Positions 1 to 8,407 of a stretch of DNA of 64,000 bases are shown here, piece after piece (the first letter of the stretch is position 1; every line of letters begins with the position of its first letter). Where the stretch lies: positions 2,294,001 to 2,358,000 of the forward strand of contig NZ_CP022464.2 in assembly GCF_002234575.2 (NCBI RefSeq), in the 5' to 3' direction. A model generated the notes under the pieces. It did no database searches and had not been told where the DNA came from. It was given only the letters and a program-made list of their open reading frames with translations. Both the position numbers and the translations under genes were made by a program. Source of the DNA: Enterocloster bolteae. Lineage in GTDB: Bacteria > Bacillota > Clostridia > Lachnospirales > Lachnospiraceae.

Positions 1-47
1 TTAATGAGGCGGTGGATTTTGGGGTGACGGCAGACTCTGGGGAGAGG

Positions 48-1376
48 ATGGACTTTGACGGGGCGTTGGATTTTCTGGAGCAGAGGTCTGGGCTGGGAAG
101 CGTCATGGGACTGGATTCCATAAGAAATCTGCTGAGAGAGCTGTCGGACCCGCAGAAGGATTTGGAATTTGTTCACATCGCCGGGACCAATGGAAAGGGG
201 TCCGTGTCAGCCTGTCTTTCTTCCATATTAAAGGAGGCGGGCTGCCGTACAGGCACCTATACCTCGCCGGCTGTTATCTCGGTGCGGGAACGGTATCAGG
301 TGGACGGATCCTGGATTACGGAAAGGGAATTTGCCTTATTGGCGGACCGGGTGAAGGCGGCGGCAGGGCGCATGGAAGAAAAGGGGAGAGGAATCCCCAC
401 TGTATTTGAGATAGAGACAGCCATGGCCTTTCTGTATTTTAAAGAGAAGGGCTGCCGGGTGGTGGTGCTGGAAACAGGGCTGGGAGGGGAACAGGATGCC
501 ACCAATGTGGTGGAGAATACCCTGGCGGCTGTTTTTACTTCCATCAGCATGGACCATATGGGTGTGCTGGGAAATACCCTGGGCCAAATTGCTGCCTGTA
601 AGGCAGGAATCATTAAGCCGGGCTGTGAAGTTGTCTCGGCGCATCAGCCTCTGGAAGTGCTCAGCGTACTGAAGGACCGCGCCGGTGAAAAGGGATGCGT
701 CTTTACCCAGGTGGATATGAGCAGCCTGAGCGCCCTATCCTGTCCGGAGAGGGAGGAGAATCGCGGGGAGTATGCAGAAAATGTGTTTACCTATAAGGCC
801 ATGGAAGGAATCAGAATATCCCTTCCGGGGACCTATCAGTTGGAGAATGGAGCTCTTGCGCTGGAGGCAGCCTCTGCCCTGAGCCGCAAAGGCATCCACA
901 TACCTGAATCTGCCATGAGAAAGGGACTTTCCAATGTTTCCTGGCCGGGAAGGTTCCAGATGCTTAAGAAATCCCCCATGGTGATTGTGGACGGAGCGCA
1001 TAACAGGGACGCGGCCCTCAGGCTGAGGGAATGTGTGGAAACCTGTTTGAACGGCAGGCGCCTGATTTTTATTATGGGAGTGTTTGGGGACAAGGAATAC
1101 GGCCTGATGACGCAAATCATGGCTCCCCTGGCAGAAAGAATCTATACGGTATGGCTGCCGGACCGCGGCAGAAGCCTGAATCCGGAGATACTTGCAAGGG
1201 AGGCCGGAAAATACTGTGCCGGAACGCAGGCAGTGGATTCGGTGGAAACAGCCTTGGACATGGCACTGAAAGACGCCGGAGAGCAGGGAGCCGTACTGGT
1301 CTTTGGCTCCCTGTCTTATCTGGGGCAGATTATGAAGGAGACAGAAAGGAGGAACAGGGATGATAGACAGGAATAA
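48..1376 (+). CDS. folC: Bifunctional folylpolyglutamate synthase / dihydrofolate synthase
   Basis: Adds glutamate to dihydropteroate and to reduced folates (442 aa, Mur-ligase family, cytoplasmic). The P-loop is HIAGTNGKGSV around residues 46-56, followed by the Mur-type centre with the ATP-site Lys in the EMETAMAF-like/GLGGEQDATN segment, and the C-terminal domain carries IVDGAHNRDA. The reading frame is open to the left window edge with a GTG at 12, but ATG 48 gives the usual family N-terminus (MDFDGALDFLEQR) and has GGGGAG just upstream, so I place the start there. First gene of a folate operon; its end overlaps folE by 17 bases, implying coupled translation. Confidence 0.93.
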   Translation: MDFDGALDFLEQRSGLGSVMGLDSIRNLLRELSDPQKDLEFVHIAGTNGKGSVSACLSSILKEAGCRTGTYTSPAVISVRERYQVDGSWITEREFALLADRVKAAAGRMEEKGRGIPTVFEIETAMAFLYFKEKGCRVVVLETGLGGEQDATNVVENTLAAVFTSISMDHMGVLGNTLGQIAACKAGIIKPGCEVVSAHQPLEVLSVLKDRAGEKGCVFTQVDMSSLSALSCPEREENRGEYAENVFTYKAMEGIRISLPGTYQLENGALALEAASALSRKGIHIPESAMRKGLSNVSWPGRFQMLKKSPMVIVDGAHNRDAALRLRECVETCLNGRRLIFIMGVFGDKEYGLMTQIMAPLAERIYTVWLPDRGRSLNPEILAREAGKYCAGTQAVDSVETALDMALKDAGEQGAVLVFGSLSYLGQIMKETERRNRDDRQE

Positions 1377-1917
1377 AGTGGAGCAGGCTGTCAGGCTTCT
1401 GCTGGAGGGAATGGGCGAGGACCCGTCCAGAGAAGGGTTGATTGATACGCCTGAGCGTGTAGCCAGGATGTATGAGGAACTGTACAGCGGCATGGATGAA
1501 CACCCAGGGATGTATCTGGAAAAGACATTCCGGGCGGAAAATAATGACCTGATTGTGGAGAAGGACATAACCTTTTATTCTGTCTGTGAACATCATCTTC
1601 TTCCTTTTTACGGGAAAGTGCATGTTGCCTATGTGCCGGATAAGAAGGTGGCGGGACTGAGCAAGCTGGCCAGGACGGTGGAGGTATTTTCCAGACGCCT
1701 TCAGATCCAGGAACAGCTGACCGCCCAGATAGCAGACGCATTGATGGACGGATTGGCGCCCCGGGGCGTTATGGTCATGATGGAGGCAGAGCATATGTGT
1801 ATGACCATGCGGGGAATCAAAAAGCCGGGCAGCCGGACTGTCACGGTGGTAAAGAGGGGGTGCTTCTGCCAGCGGGAGAACCTGGTAAACCTGTTTTTCC
1901 AAATGGTAAGGGGGTAA
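1360..1917 (+). CDS. folE: GTP cyclohydrolase I
   Basis: Converts GTP to 7,8-dihydroneopterin triphosphate and formate, the first committed step of folate synthesis. 185 aa, normal family length. The zinc ligands expected for FolE-type enzymes are visible: Cys76 and His79 in CEHHLLPF, and Cys147 in AEHMCMTMRG; the GLSKLARTVEVFSRRLQIQEQ core follows the first ligand site. AAGGAGG lies about 8 bases before the ATG, inside folC. Only 4 bases separate its stop from folP. The zinc-type FolE (not the zinc-independent FolE2) is the clear call. Confidence 0.96.
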   Translation: MIDRNKVEQAVRLLLEGMGEDPSREGLIDTPERVARMYEELYSGMDEHPGMYLEKTFRAENNDLIVEKDITFYSVCEHHLLPFYGKVHVAYVPDKKVAGLSKLARTVEVFSRRLQIQEQLTAQIADALMDGLAPRGVMVMMEAEHMCMTMRGIKKPGSRTVTVVKRGCFCQRENLVNLFFQMVRG

Positions 1918-1921
1918 TCAG

Positions 1922-2740
1922 ATGATTATAGGACAAAAAGAATTTGATGTATGGAACAGAACCTATGTCATGGGCATCCTGAATACAACGCCGGATTCCT
2001 TTTCCGACGGAGGCAGGTACTGTGACCGGGAGATGGCTCTCAGACAGGCGGAGAAACTGGTGTTTGACGGTGCGGATATCATAGACGTGGGAGGGGAGTC
2101 CACACGCCCGGGATGCAGGCCGGTTGGGGAGGAGGAAGAACTGGAGCGGGTCCTTCCCGTCATCCGGCTGATTCATGAAAATTTTGATATACCCATCTCC
2201 GTAGATACCTATAAGAGCGGGGTGGCCCGGCAGGCTGTGGAGGCCGGCGCCGCCATGGTCAATGACATATGGGGGCTGAAAAAAGATAAGGACATGGCGG
2301 GGACCATTGCTGAGCTGGGGGTGTGCTGCTGCCTTATGCATAACAGGCAAAACCCTGTCGGACACCATTTTATGAATACCGCCCTGGAGGAGATGAATGA
2401 AACCATTCTCCTTGCAAAACAGGCCGGCATAAAGGATGACAGAATCGTGCTGGACCCCGGTGTGGGATTTGGAAAGACATATGAGATGAATCTGGAAGTG
2501 ATAAGGAATTTGTCTGCTTTTAAGCGTTTCGGCTATCCGGTTCTTCTGGGGGCGTCCAGGAAGTCTGTGATTGGCCTTGCTCTGGATCTTCCTGTGGACA
2601 AACGGGAAGAGGGAACCCTGGTTACGACGGCGGCCGCCGTCTTTTCTGGCTGTTCCTTTGTTCGCGTACACGATGTGGAGGGGAATAAAAGGGCTGTCAG
2701 GATGGCCCGGTCTATTATGGGCGCCCCGGAGTTTAAATGA
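1922..2740 (+). CDS. folP: Dihydropteroate synthase
   Basis: Joins 6-hydroxymethyl-dihydropterin pyrophosphate to p-aminobenzoate; the sulfonamide target. 272 aa TIM barrel with the signature MGILNTTPDSFSDGG at residues ~17-31, DVGGESTRPG in loop 2, and the C-terminal SRKS and RVHDV segments that hold phosphate and pterin. The ribosome site AAGGGGG overlaps the folE stop. No odd features. Third gene of folC-folE-folP-folBK. Confidence 0.96.
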   Translation: MIIGQKEFDVWNRTYVMGILNTTPDSFSDGGRYCDREMALRQAEKLVFDGADIIDVGGESTRPGCRPVGEEEELERVLPVIRLIHENFDIPISVDTYKSGVARQAVEAGAAMVNDIWGLKKDKDMAGTIAELGVCCCLMHNRQNPVGHHFMNTALEEMNETILLAKQAGIKDDRIVLDPGVGFGKTYEMNLEVIRNLSAFKRFGYPVLLGASRKSVIGLALDLPVDKREEGTLVTTAAAVFSGCSFVRVHDVEGNKRAVRMARSIMGAPEFK

Positions 2741-2808
2741 GGAACCGGAATATGAAATGCAGACATGGGATCAAATCATACAGAAAACAGAAAGGGAGCG
2801 GGCAGGAC

Positions 2809-3621
2809 ATGGACCAAATCAGGATTGAACAATTGGAGGTATTTGCAAAACACGGGGCCATACCGGAGGAAAATGTACTGGGACAGAAGTTTCTGGTATC
2901 GGCAGTGCTCTTTACAGATACGAGAAAGGCGGGCAGGAATGACCAGCTGGACCAGACCATCAGCTACGGCAGGGCAAGCAAATTCATGGAACGCTATCTG
3001 AGGGAGCATACCTTCCAGCTCATAGAGAGCGCGGCGGAAAAACTGGCGGAGGAACTGCTGCTCATGTATCCAGACAGCCTGAAATCCGTGGAATTAGAGA
3101 TAAGAAAGCCCTGGGCCCCCATAGGCCTTCCCCTTCAATATGTATCAGTCAGGATCACCAGGGGATGGCATCAGGCATACATTGCCCTGGGCTCTAATAT
3201 GGGAGACAGGCTGGCGTATCTTACCGGGGCGGTGGAGGCCCTTGGAAAGCTTCGGGAGTGCCGTGTGGGCCGGGTATCCGGCTTTATTGAAACGCCTCCT
3301 TACGGGGTGACGGACCAGGCTGATTTCCTCAACGGCTGTATGGAAATAAAAACACTCTATACACCGGAGGAGCTGTTGGATGCCCTTCATGAAATCGAAG
3401 CAGCGGCGGGAAGGGAGCGGATCATACACTGGGGTCCCAGAACCCTGGATCTGGACGTGATTTTTTATGACGATCTGGTGTATGAATCGGAACGGCTGAG
3501 CATTCCACACACACAGATGCACAAGCGTGATTTCGTCCTGAAACCTTTGGCCGAGATAGCGCCATATAAGCGCCATCCCATTTACGGAGAGACCGTGGCT
3601 GAAATGCTGGACACGGTCTAA
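2809..3621 (+). CDS. folB-folK: Bifunctional dihydroneopterin aldolase / HPPK (FolB-FolK fusion)
   Basis: A fusion of two consecutive pathway enzymes: FolB (residues 1 to ~118, starting MDQIRIEQLEVFAKHG) makes 6-hydroxymethyl-dihydropterin and FolK (from ~120, HQAYIALGSNMGDR, with GPRTLDLDVIFYDD) pyrophosphorylates it. 270 aa from ATG 2809. An in-frame ATG at 2737 overlaps the folP stop as ATGA and has GGAG nearby, so a form with 24 extra basic residues is possible; family alignment favours 2809. The coding end, MLDTV-stop, is the first unit of an 18-bp tandem repeat that continues in frame to 3675. FolQ-type triphosphatase is not seen here. Confidence 0.93.
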   Translation: MDQIRIEQLEVFAKHGAIPEENVLGQKFLVSAVLFTDTRKAGRNDQLDQTISYGRASKFMERYLREHTFQLIESAAEKLAEELLLMYPDSLKSVELEIRKPWAPIGLPLQYVSVRITRGWHQAYIALGSNMGDRLAYLTGAVEALGKLRECRVGRVSGFIETPPYGVTDQADFLNGCMEIKTLYTPEELLDALHEIEAAAGRERIIHWGPRTLDLDVIFYDDLVYESERLSIPHTQMHKRDFVLKPLAEIAPYKRHPIYGETVAEMLDTV

Positions 3622-3675
3622 ATGCAGGATGCAGTGCAGGTGCAGGACGCAGTGCAGATGCAGGATGCGGTCTAA
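3604..3675 (+). repeat. 18-bp tandem repeat, 4 units, spanning the folBK stop codon
   Basis: Four consecutive 18-base units: the last five codons plus stop of folBK (3604-3621), then 3622-3639, 3640-3657 and 3658-3675. Units 1 and 4 both end GTCTAA. All units are in the folBK frame and read MLDTV-stop, MQDAVQ, VQDAVQ, MQDAV-stop. This looks like slippage or unequal duplication of the gene's 3' end, with the final unit recreating the stop. The last TAA (3673-3675) overlaps the stop codon of the convergent gene (3672-3674). Confidence 0.9.
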
Positions 3676-4193
3676 GCCTTTAAAGCCATGGAAAGCGGCT
3701 TTTGCAGGACCGGATACAAGGCGCTGGAGATAATCAGGCCGCTGATTCCCTGGATAATGTTGCTGGGAACGCTGGCCAGGGCTGCTCCTAATCCATATAG
3801 GAATATTTCGCACAGGCAGTATCCTCCGGCCACCAGAATGATGTCAATCACACCGCAGCCGGCCACGGCTGCATACGGATTCATGCCTCTGGCCCTTAAC
3901 CTGCCGCAGACATGGCTTGCGGAGAATGCCACCAGTCCCTTAATGACAAAAGTGATGGGGACATAGATAAAATAACCTCCCAGCAGATCCGCCATGCAGG
4001 AGCCGATGCCGGCTGCCAGGAATGCGGATACCGGGTCCAGAAACACGCCGCAGAGAATCACGATGGCGTCGCCGGGATGGATGTAACCGCCTGTACCGGG
4101 GGTGGGGATGCGGATGGACATAGTGGCCACACAGGCCAGGGCTGCAAAGAGGGCGGACAGCACCAGTTTTTTAGTAGAGAAACGTTCCGTCAT
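3672..4193 (-). CDS. ECF transporter S component (vitamin/cofactor uptake, substrate unknown)
   Basis: 173 aa hydrophobic protein with about six predicted membrane spans and the layout of energy-coupling-factor substrate-binding (S) subunits: a basic N-terminus (MTERFSTKKL), then ALFAALACVATMSIRIP, GYIHPGDAIV and DLLGGYFIYVPITFVIKG. TAGGAGG precedes the ATG. The EcfA/T module is not in the window, as expected for group II S components. It sits tail to tail with the folate operon, which might hint at a folate-type substrate, but the sequence also resembles S components for other vitamins (hydroxymethylpyrimidine, pantothenate, riboflavin types), so I leave the substrate open. Confidence 0.85.
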   Translation of the reverse strand: MTERFSTKKLVLSALFAALACVATMSIRIPTPGTGGYIHPGDAIVILCGVFLDPVSAFLAAGIGSCMADLLGGYFIYVPITFVIKGLVAFSASHVCGRLRARGMNPYAAVAGCGVIDIILVAGGYCLCEIFLYGLGAALASVPSNIIQGISGLIISSALYPVLQKPLSMALKA

Positions 4194-4336
4194 AGGGATA
4201 CCTCCTAAAGTTAAAGTACTTAAATGTTGATACCTACTATAACGGAAAGGTGGACTGAGTGAAATATCCAGTTAGATAATATTTAACCAGTCCAGATTGA
4301 CACCGCTGACGGAAAAATCCGACTTGGGCCGGTACA
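4194..4336. other. Intergenic stretch between the HAD and ECF genes
   Basis: The minus strand carries the ECF gene's ribosome site TAGGAGG near 4202-4208 and a possible -10 TATAGT near 4235-4240 without a convincing -35. I looked for a THF-type or other riboswitch here and did not recognise one. Confidence 0.3.
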
Positions 4337-4969
4337 TCATTCCAGCCAGCGCATCATTCCAGCCGGTTCCTCAAAACGGTGGGTGGATAAGATGCCGTCC
4401 GGACAGTGGCATCCCCACAGAGCCAGGCAGGAGTCAACTCCGGCCTGGGCGGCGCACTGCATGTCGTAGATACTGTCCCCGATGTAGAGAATCTGCCGGG
4501 GGCAGACTCCGGTGCGTTCCATATATGCAAGCATGGGTTCGGGGTCCGGTTTGTGGCGGACCGTGTCATCGGCCGTTATGACGGTCTGAAAATATTCGGA
4601 TATCTGAAAAGGAAGGAAGCTGCTGGTGTACTGGGGCATTGTCTTGGAAGTGATGATGCCCAGGACGCAGCCCTTTTTTTTCAGGGAATCCAACAGAGGG
4701 ACAATGCCCTCATACAGATAGGCAGTGTACTGATACTCCTGTTCATACTGTTCCCAACGGGGATAAATCTGGAATATCTGTTCAGGGGAATGTATGCCCA
4801 GACGTTCAAATGCATCCAGCCCCGGTATGCCCAGAACCGGAGTAAGCCGGCTTAAGTCCCAGTGTTCCCCGGTTACATCCCTGAGGGCTCTCTGGAGTCC
4901 GTGGAGCACGGCCCCTGTGGTATTAATCAGCGTATTGTCAATATCAAACACAAAATGGGTGTAGCGCAT
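4337..4969 (-). CDS. HAD-superfamily phosphatase (phosphoglycolate phosphatase-like)
   Basis: 210 aa HAD hydrolase with all four motifs: FDIDNTLIN at residues ~8-16 (nucleophile Asp, acid/base Asp), the ITSK threonine/serine motif, the conserved Lys in DTVRHKPDPEP, and GDSIYDMQCA for the metal. An alpha-helical cap follows motif I, as in the PGP/beta-phosphoglucomutase branch. Substrate cannot be read from sequence. Its ATG overlaps the ROK regulator stop (TAATG), so the two are translationally coupled, suggesting a role in the same sugar-phosphate-related response. Confidence 0.88.
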   Translation of the reverse strand: MRYTHFVFDIDNTLINTTGAVLHGLQRALRDVTGEHWDLSRLTPVLGIPGLDAFERLGIHSPEQIFQIYPRWEQYEQEYQYTAYLYEGIVPLLDSLKKKGCVLGIITSKTMPQYTSSFLPFQISEYFQTVITADDTVRHKPDPEPMLAYMERTGVCPRQILYIGDSIYDMQCAAQAGVDSCLALWGCHCPDGILSTHRFEEPAGMMRWLE

Positions 4970-5970
4970 TATAAACCTCCTTCGCTTACAGCCTGCCCCA
5001 TGGACTTTGCCACGGTAAACAGGCCTTTTTCATAATCCTGCTGGTAATCATAGGACAGCTCAATGGACGGGATTGCTTTGGATGGCAGATAAGAAGCACA
5101 GAGACGGCGGATCTCGTCTAACCTTCCCTCCAGCAGGGGGTGGCGGTAGAGCACCATCATGTGGGGATTTACCGTCACGGCATAAATTTGTATCAGGCGG
5201 GCGTACAGCTCGCTTATGTGCTCGGCAGGGGGAAGGCCCAGGCTGCCCTTGTTTAACCGTTCATAGACAGGCAGGAAGCCGACCTCGCTGCAATAGCCTG
5301 AGGCGCCGGTCCACAGCTGGCCGTTAATGACCATTCCGCCTCCTATACCGTTTCCTCCCATAAAGAGTGTGACCAGGGAGCCGGCATCGGGATGCTTCTG
5401 AGCCCAGCATCCCATGGTCAGGAAATTCATATCATTACCCACTGTCATGGGAATGGGAACCAGGCGCCGGAAATGCTCTTCCAGGTTCAGGCCTTTGAGT
5501 CCGATATATTGATTGGTCTCCTCCACCACTCCGTGATTTACCAGGGCAGCAATCCCTGCGGCGGCAGCCTTCAGGCGGGGATAGCGGTGATGGATATCTA
5601 AAATCAGGGCATCCAGCTGTTCCAGGGACAGGATTTCAAAGGGCAGGCATCCTTGCTCCACGGTGTTCTCCCTTAAATCCTTCAGGTTCCAGCATACCCG
5701 GTCCGACTCAACCTGTACCAGGAGATACAGGCTGAAAAGGGGATTCAGCTCATAAATGCAGGCGCACCTGCCCCCGGTGGAAGAGCCGGCCCCTTGCTCG
5801 GTCAGTTCCCCGTCAGAACACAGTTCGTCAATCAGACGTCCCACCGTAGGGAAACTTAATCCCAGCTCCCTGGCAATCTGGCTTTTGGAAGCAGATGTAT
5901 GTTTACCCATGTAAGCTCGTATATGTTCTTTATTCAATTGTTTTACAGTGACCGGTTCTTCCTGGGCCAT
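4969..5970 (-). CDS. ROK-family transcriptional regulator
   Basis: 333 aa. An N-terminal winged helix-turn-helix (SKSQIARELGLSFPTVGRLI, residues ~28-47) is followed by an actin-like ROK fold with the phosphate-type loop FMGGNGIGGG and the GASGYCSEVGF segment. The canonical ROK zinc motif CXCGXXGCXE is not present, so it is a diverged member. Such proteins usually repress sugar genes and release DNA on binding a sugar. It is the first gene of a two-gene minus-strand unit with the HAD phosphatase and is divergent from the AEC carrier at 6165. Confidence 0.88.
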   Translation of the reverse strand: MAQEEPVTVKQLNKEHIRAYMGKHTSASKSQIARELGLSFPTVGRLIDELCSDGELTEQGAGSSTGGRCACIYELNPLFSLYLLVQVESDRVCWNLKDLRENTVEQGCLPFEILSLEQLDALILDIHHRYPRLKAAAAGIAALVNHGVVEETNQYIGLKGLNLEEHFRRLVPIPMTVGNDMNFLTMGCWAQKHPDAGSLVTLFMGGNGIGGGMVINGQLWTGASGYCSEVGFLPVYERLNKGSLGLPPAEHISELYARLIQIYAVTVNPHMMVLYRHPLLEGRLDEIRRLCASYLPSKAIPSIELSYDYQQDYEKGLFTVAKSMGQAVSEGGL

Positions 5971-6095
5971 GAAAAATTCTCTCCTTTTACATTGTTATTA
6001 AAAAACTTTTTAAAATAATATTAATAAGTCAATTCTATTTAATCACTTGACGGATAAAATGTCAATAAGAAAATCCTTAAAGGCTCTTGAAAGAC

Positions 6096-6124
6096 TTGAC
6101 AAAGAAACAGCCAGCGTATATTGT
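6096..6124 (+). promoter_or_regulatory. Predicted promoter of the AEC carrier gene
   Basis: Perfect -35 TTGACA (6096-6101), 17-base spacer, -10 TATTGT (6119-6124, 4 of 6). A start near 6131 would exclude upstream ATGs and supports translation from GTG 6165. Confidence 0.45.
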
Positions 6125-6164
6125 TACAGGGAAAATGTGCAAAAAAGACAGGAGGCAGACTGCG

Positions 6165-7109
6165 GTGGAACATCTCATATTCAGTCTCAATGCGACCATG
6201 CCCATCTTTTTTCTTATGGTATTGGGAGCGTGTTTCAAAAAAGCAGGAATTATGGAAGGTGTCTTTGCGGACAAGGCCAATCAGTTCGTGTTTAAGGTGG
6301 CTCTTCCGGTCCTGCTGTTTGAGGACCTGTCAAATTCTGATTTTTTGAAGGTGTGGGATACCAGGTTTGTGATGTTCTGCTTTGCCTCTACCCTGGGAGG
6401 AATCCTGCTGGCGGTTCTTCTGTCCATGGCACTTAAGGACAGGAGGCTCAGAGGGGAATTCATACAGGCTTCCTACCGCAGCAGCGCGGCCCTGCTGGGG
6501 ATTGCCTTCATTAAGAACATATATGGGGATGTGGGGATGGCGCCTCTCATGATAATAGGCAGCGTCCCGCTGTACAATGTGATGGCTGTGGTGATTCTGT
6601 CCTTTACAAATCCGGAAGGGGCGGTCCTTGACCGCCGGATGCTGGGGAAAACCGCGGCGTGCATACTTAAGAATCCTATCATACTGGGAATCCTGACCGG
6701 CATGGCCTGGTCACTGCTGGGACTGAAGCAGCCCCAAATCATGGAAAAAACCGTGTCCAGCCTGGCAGGAGTGGCCACGCCCCTGGGCCTGATGGCCATG
6801 GGTGCGTCCTTTGACTTCAGGCAGGCATCCCAAAGAGTCGGGGCAGCTGCGGGCGCCAGCGCCATAAAGCTGGTACTTCTCTGCGCCGTATTCCTTCCGG
6901 CCGCAGTGTACCTGGGGTTCCGGGAGCAGCAGCTGGTGGCGATTCTTGTGATGCTGGGGTCTGCCGCAACCGTCAGCTGCTTTGTGATGGCGCGGAACAT
7001 GGGACATGAAGGCGTGCTGAGCTCCAGTGTGGTGGCAATCACAACCTGCGGCAGTGCCTTCACCCTGACGCTGTGGCTGGACCTCATCCGTACCCTGGGC
7101 CTGATATAG
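6165..7109 (+). CDS. AEC-family transporter (auxin efflux carrier fold)
   Basis: 314 aa integral membrane protein with about ten spans in the AEC/BASS-like pattern: N-terminal SLNATMPIFFLMVLGACFKKAG, the linking segment NPIILGILTGMAWSLLG, and a second half beginning TVSSLAGVATPLGLMAMGASF. Such carriers move organic acids such as malate or malonate; the substrate is not evident. I choose GTG 6165 because AGGAGG (6150-6155) lies 9 bases before it; the frame could start upstream at 6087 or 6135 but those lack a site. Followed after 30 bases by an EamA transporter in the same direction. Confidence 0.88.
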   Translation: MEHLIFSLNATMPIFFLMVLGACFKKAGIMEGVFADKANQFVFKVALPVLLFEDLSNSDFLKVWDTRFVMFCFASTLGGILLAVLLSMALKDRRLRGEFIQASYRSSAALLGIAFIKNIYGDVGMAPLMIIGSVPLYNVMAVVILSFTNPEGAVLDRRMLGKTAACILKNPIILGILTGMAWSLLGLKQPQIMEKTVSSLAGVATPLGLMAMGASFDFRQASQRVGAAAGASAIKLVLLCAVFLPAAVYLGFREQQLVAILVMLGSAATVSCFVMARNMGHEGVLSSSVVAITTCGSAFTLTLWLDLIRTLGLI

Positions 7110-7139
7110 GGATGGACGAGTCCCGGAAGGAGAGAACAA

Positions 7140-8147
7140 ATGAAAGCAAAACTGGAGATCATAGGGTCTATGGCAGCCTTTGGCACCATAGGAGCCTTTG
7201 TGAGACACATACCCCTGCCGTCAGGAGAGCTGGCCCTGTACCGGGCCCTGATTGCTGCCGGCGCCATTTTCCTCTGGCAGCTGTGCAGCGGCCAGGGGAC
7301 AGGGATAAAGGATGCAAAGGCAGAGCTGCACCTTCTGATTCTGTCAGGGGCGGCCATTGGAATCAACTGGATACTGTTTTTTGAGGCATACCGGTATACC
7401 ACGGTTGCAATGGCTACCCTTAGCTATTATTTCGCCCCTGTCATCGTAACCGTGGCAAGTCCCTTCCTCTTTAAGGAAAAGCTTACCGCCCGCCAGGTGT
7501 TCTGTTTTATCATGTCCACACTGGGACTGGTGCTGGTGATAGGCGTCAGCAGGGGAGGGAGCAGCAGTGATTTGATTGGGATTTTGTTCGGCCTGGGTGC
7601 TGCCGTATTTTATGCGTCGGTGGTACTGCTCAATAAAAGCATACGCCATGTATCGGGTATCAACCGGACATTTTTCCAGTTCCTGGCAGCCATTCTGGTT
7701 CTCACGCCCTATGTATGCCTGACTGGGGGTTCCCATCTTTTGGATATGGATGCCCTTGGGGTGATAAATCTTCTGGTGGTGGGGGTGTTCCACACAGGCA
7801 TATGCTATTGCATGTATTTTTCATCCCTGCGTTATCTGAAGGGCCAGGAGGCTTCTATCCTCAGCTACATAGATCCCCTTGTGGCCATCCTGGTATCCGT
7901 GACCTTCCTGCATGAGACCATCACTGTGTTTCAGGTGGTGGGAGGAGGAATGATACTTGGTTTTACGGTGGTGAATGAGGTGAGGATGCGTGCCGGGGGA
8001 GGGGACCCGGACCCGCGGGAGGCGGCTGTTCCCGCCGCTCACCCGCCATTCACCCGCTGCATTTCCAACGCGTCCGCTGTCTCTTCCCTGCCTGGGAAAG
8101 AAAAAAATATACCGTGTCAATCTGTTGTTAAGATAACGCCATATTGA
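7140..8147 (+). CDS. EamA (DMT) family transporter
   Basis: 335 aa with ten predicted membrane spans in two EamA repeats: the first contains LALYRALIAAGAIF and the end FFEAYRYTTVAMATLSYYFAPV; the second contains FFQFLAAILVLTP and SLRYLKGQEASILSYIDPLVAI. Members export metabolites or amino acids. GGAAGGAGAG precedes the ATG. Odd feature: after the last span there is a 55-residue Pro/Gly-rich tail with no similarity I recognise, so the end of the gene may have drifted into former non-coding DNA. The terminator at 8169 follows. Confidence 0.9.
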   Translation: MKAKLEIIGSMAAFGTIGAFVRHIPLPSGELALYRALIAAGAIFLWQLCSGQGTGIKDAKAELHLLILSGAAIGINWILFFEAYRYTTVAMATLSYYFAPVIVTVASPFLFKEKLTARQVFCFIMSTLGLVLVIGVSRGGSSSDLIGILFGLGAAVFYASVVLLNKSIRHVSGINRTFFQFLAAILVLTPYVCLTGGSHLLDMDALGVINLLVVGVFHTGICYCMYFSSLRYLKGQEASILSYIDPLVAILVSVTFLHETITVFQVVGGGMILGFTVVNEVRMRAGGGDPDPREAAVPAAHPPFTRCISNASAVSSLPGKEKNIPCQSVVKITPY

Positions 8148-8168
8148 TGCGGGCCCATATATGTTATT

Positions 8169-8202
8169 GGCATGCCGGCAGTCCGGGCATGCCATTTTTA
8201 TT
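8169..8202 (+). terminator. Intrinsic terminator after the EamA gene
   Basis: GGCATGCC (8169-8176) and a second GGCATGCC (8186-8193), a self-complementary 8-mer, form a stem with a 9-base loop, followed by ATTTTTATT. Confidence 0.75.
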
Positions 8203-8372
8203 GGAGATAAGCGGTGCAGGAGCAAAGATACGGAGTGGGTGAGAGGAATGGGGGCCTTAGTGATTTCAACTGGAAAATCCGGCCCCACAAAATAAAGACA
8301 TATTTAAGGACATTATATTAGACAAAATAAAAGACGAATAATAGTGGAAATGTCCAAAAAATAAAATATTAA

Positions 8373-8401
8373 TTGACAAAATATAGGCATATGGATATAA
8401 T
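8373..8401 (+). promoter_or_regulatory. Consensus sigma-A promoter of the M20/carrier operon
   Basis: TTGACA (8373-8378), exactly 17 bases, TATAAT (8396-8401): a perfect match to both hexamers. Predicted start near 8408 leaves a leader of about 150 bases before the first gene. Confidence 0.85.
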
Positions 8402-8407
8402 TATGGT

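Noticed and set aside
1..47. FolC start at the GTG of base 12 or further upstream
   Set aside because: The frame is open to the window edge, but family N-termini match ATG 48.
3676..4336. THF or other vitamin riboswitch near the folate/ECF genes
   Set aside because: No match to the THF-type core or any family I know upstream of either gene.
6473..7402. 309-codon minus-strand frame over the AEC and EamA genes
   Set aside because: Low-complexity basic product overlapping two clear membrane protein genes; a shadow frame.
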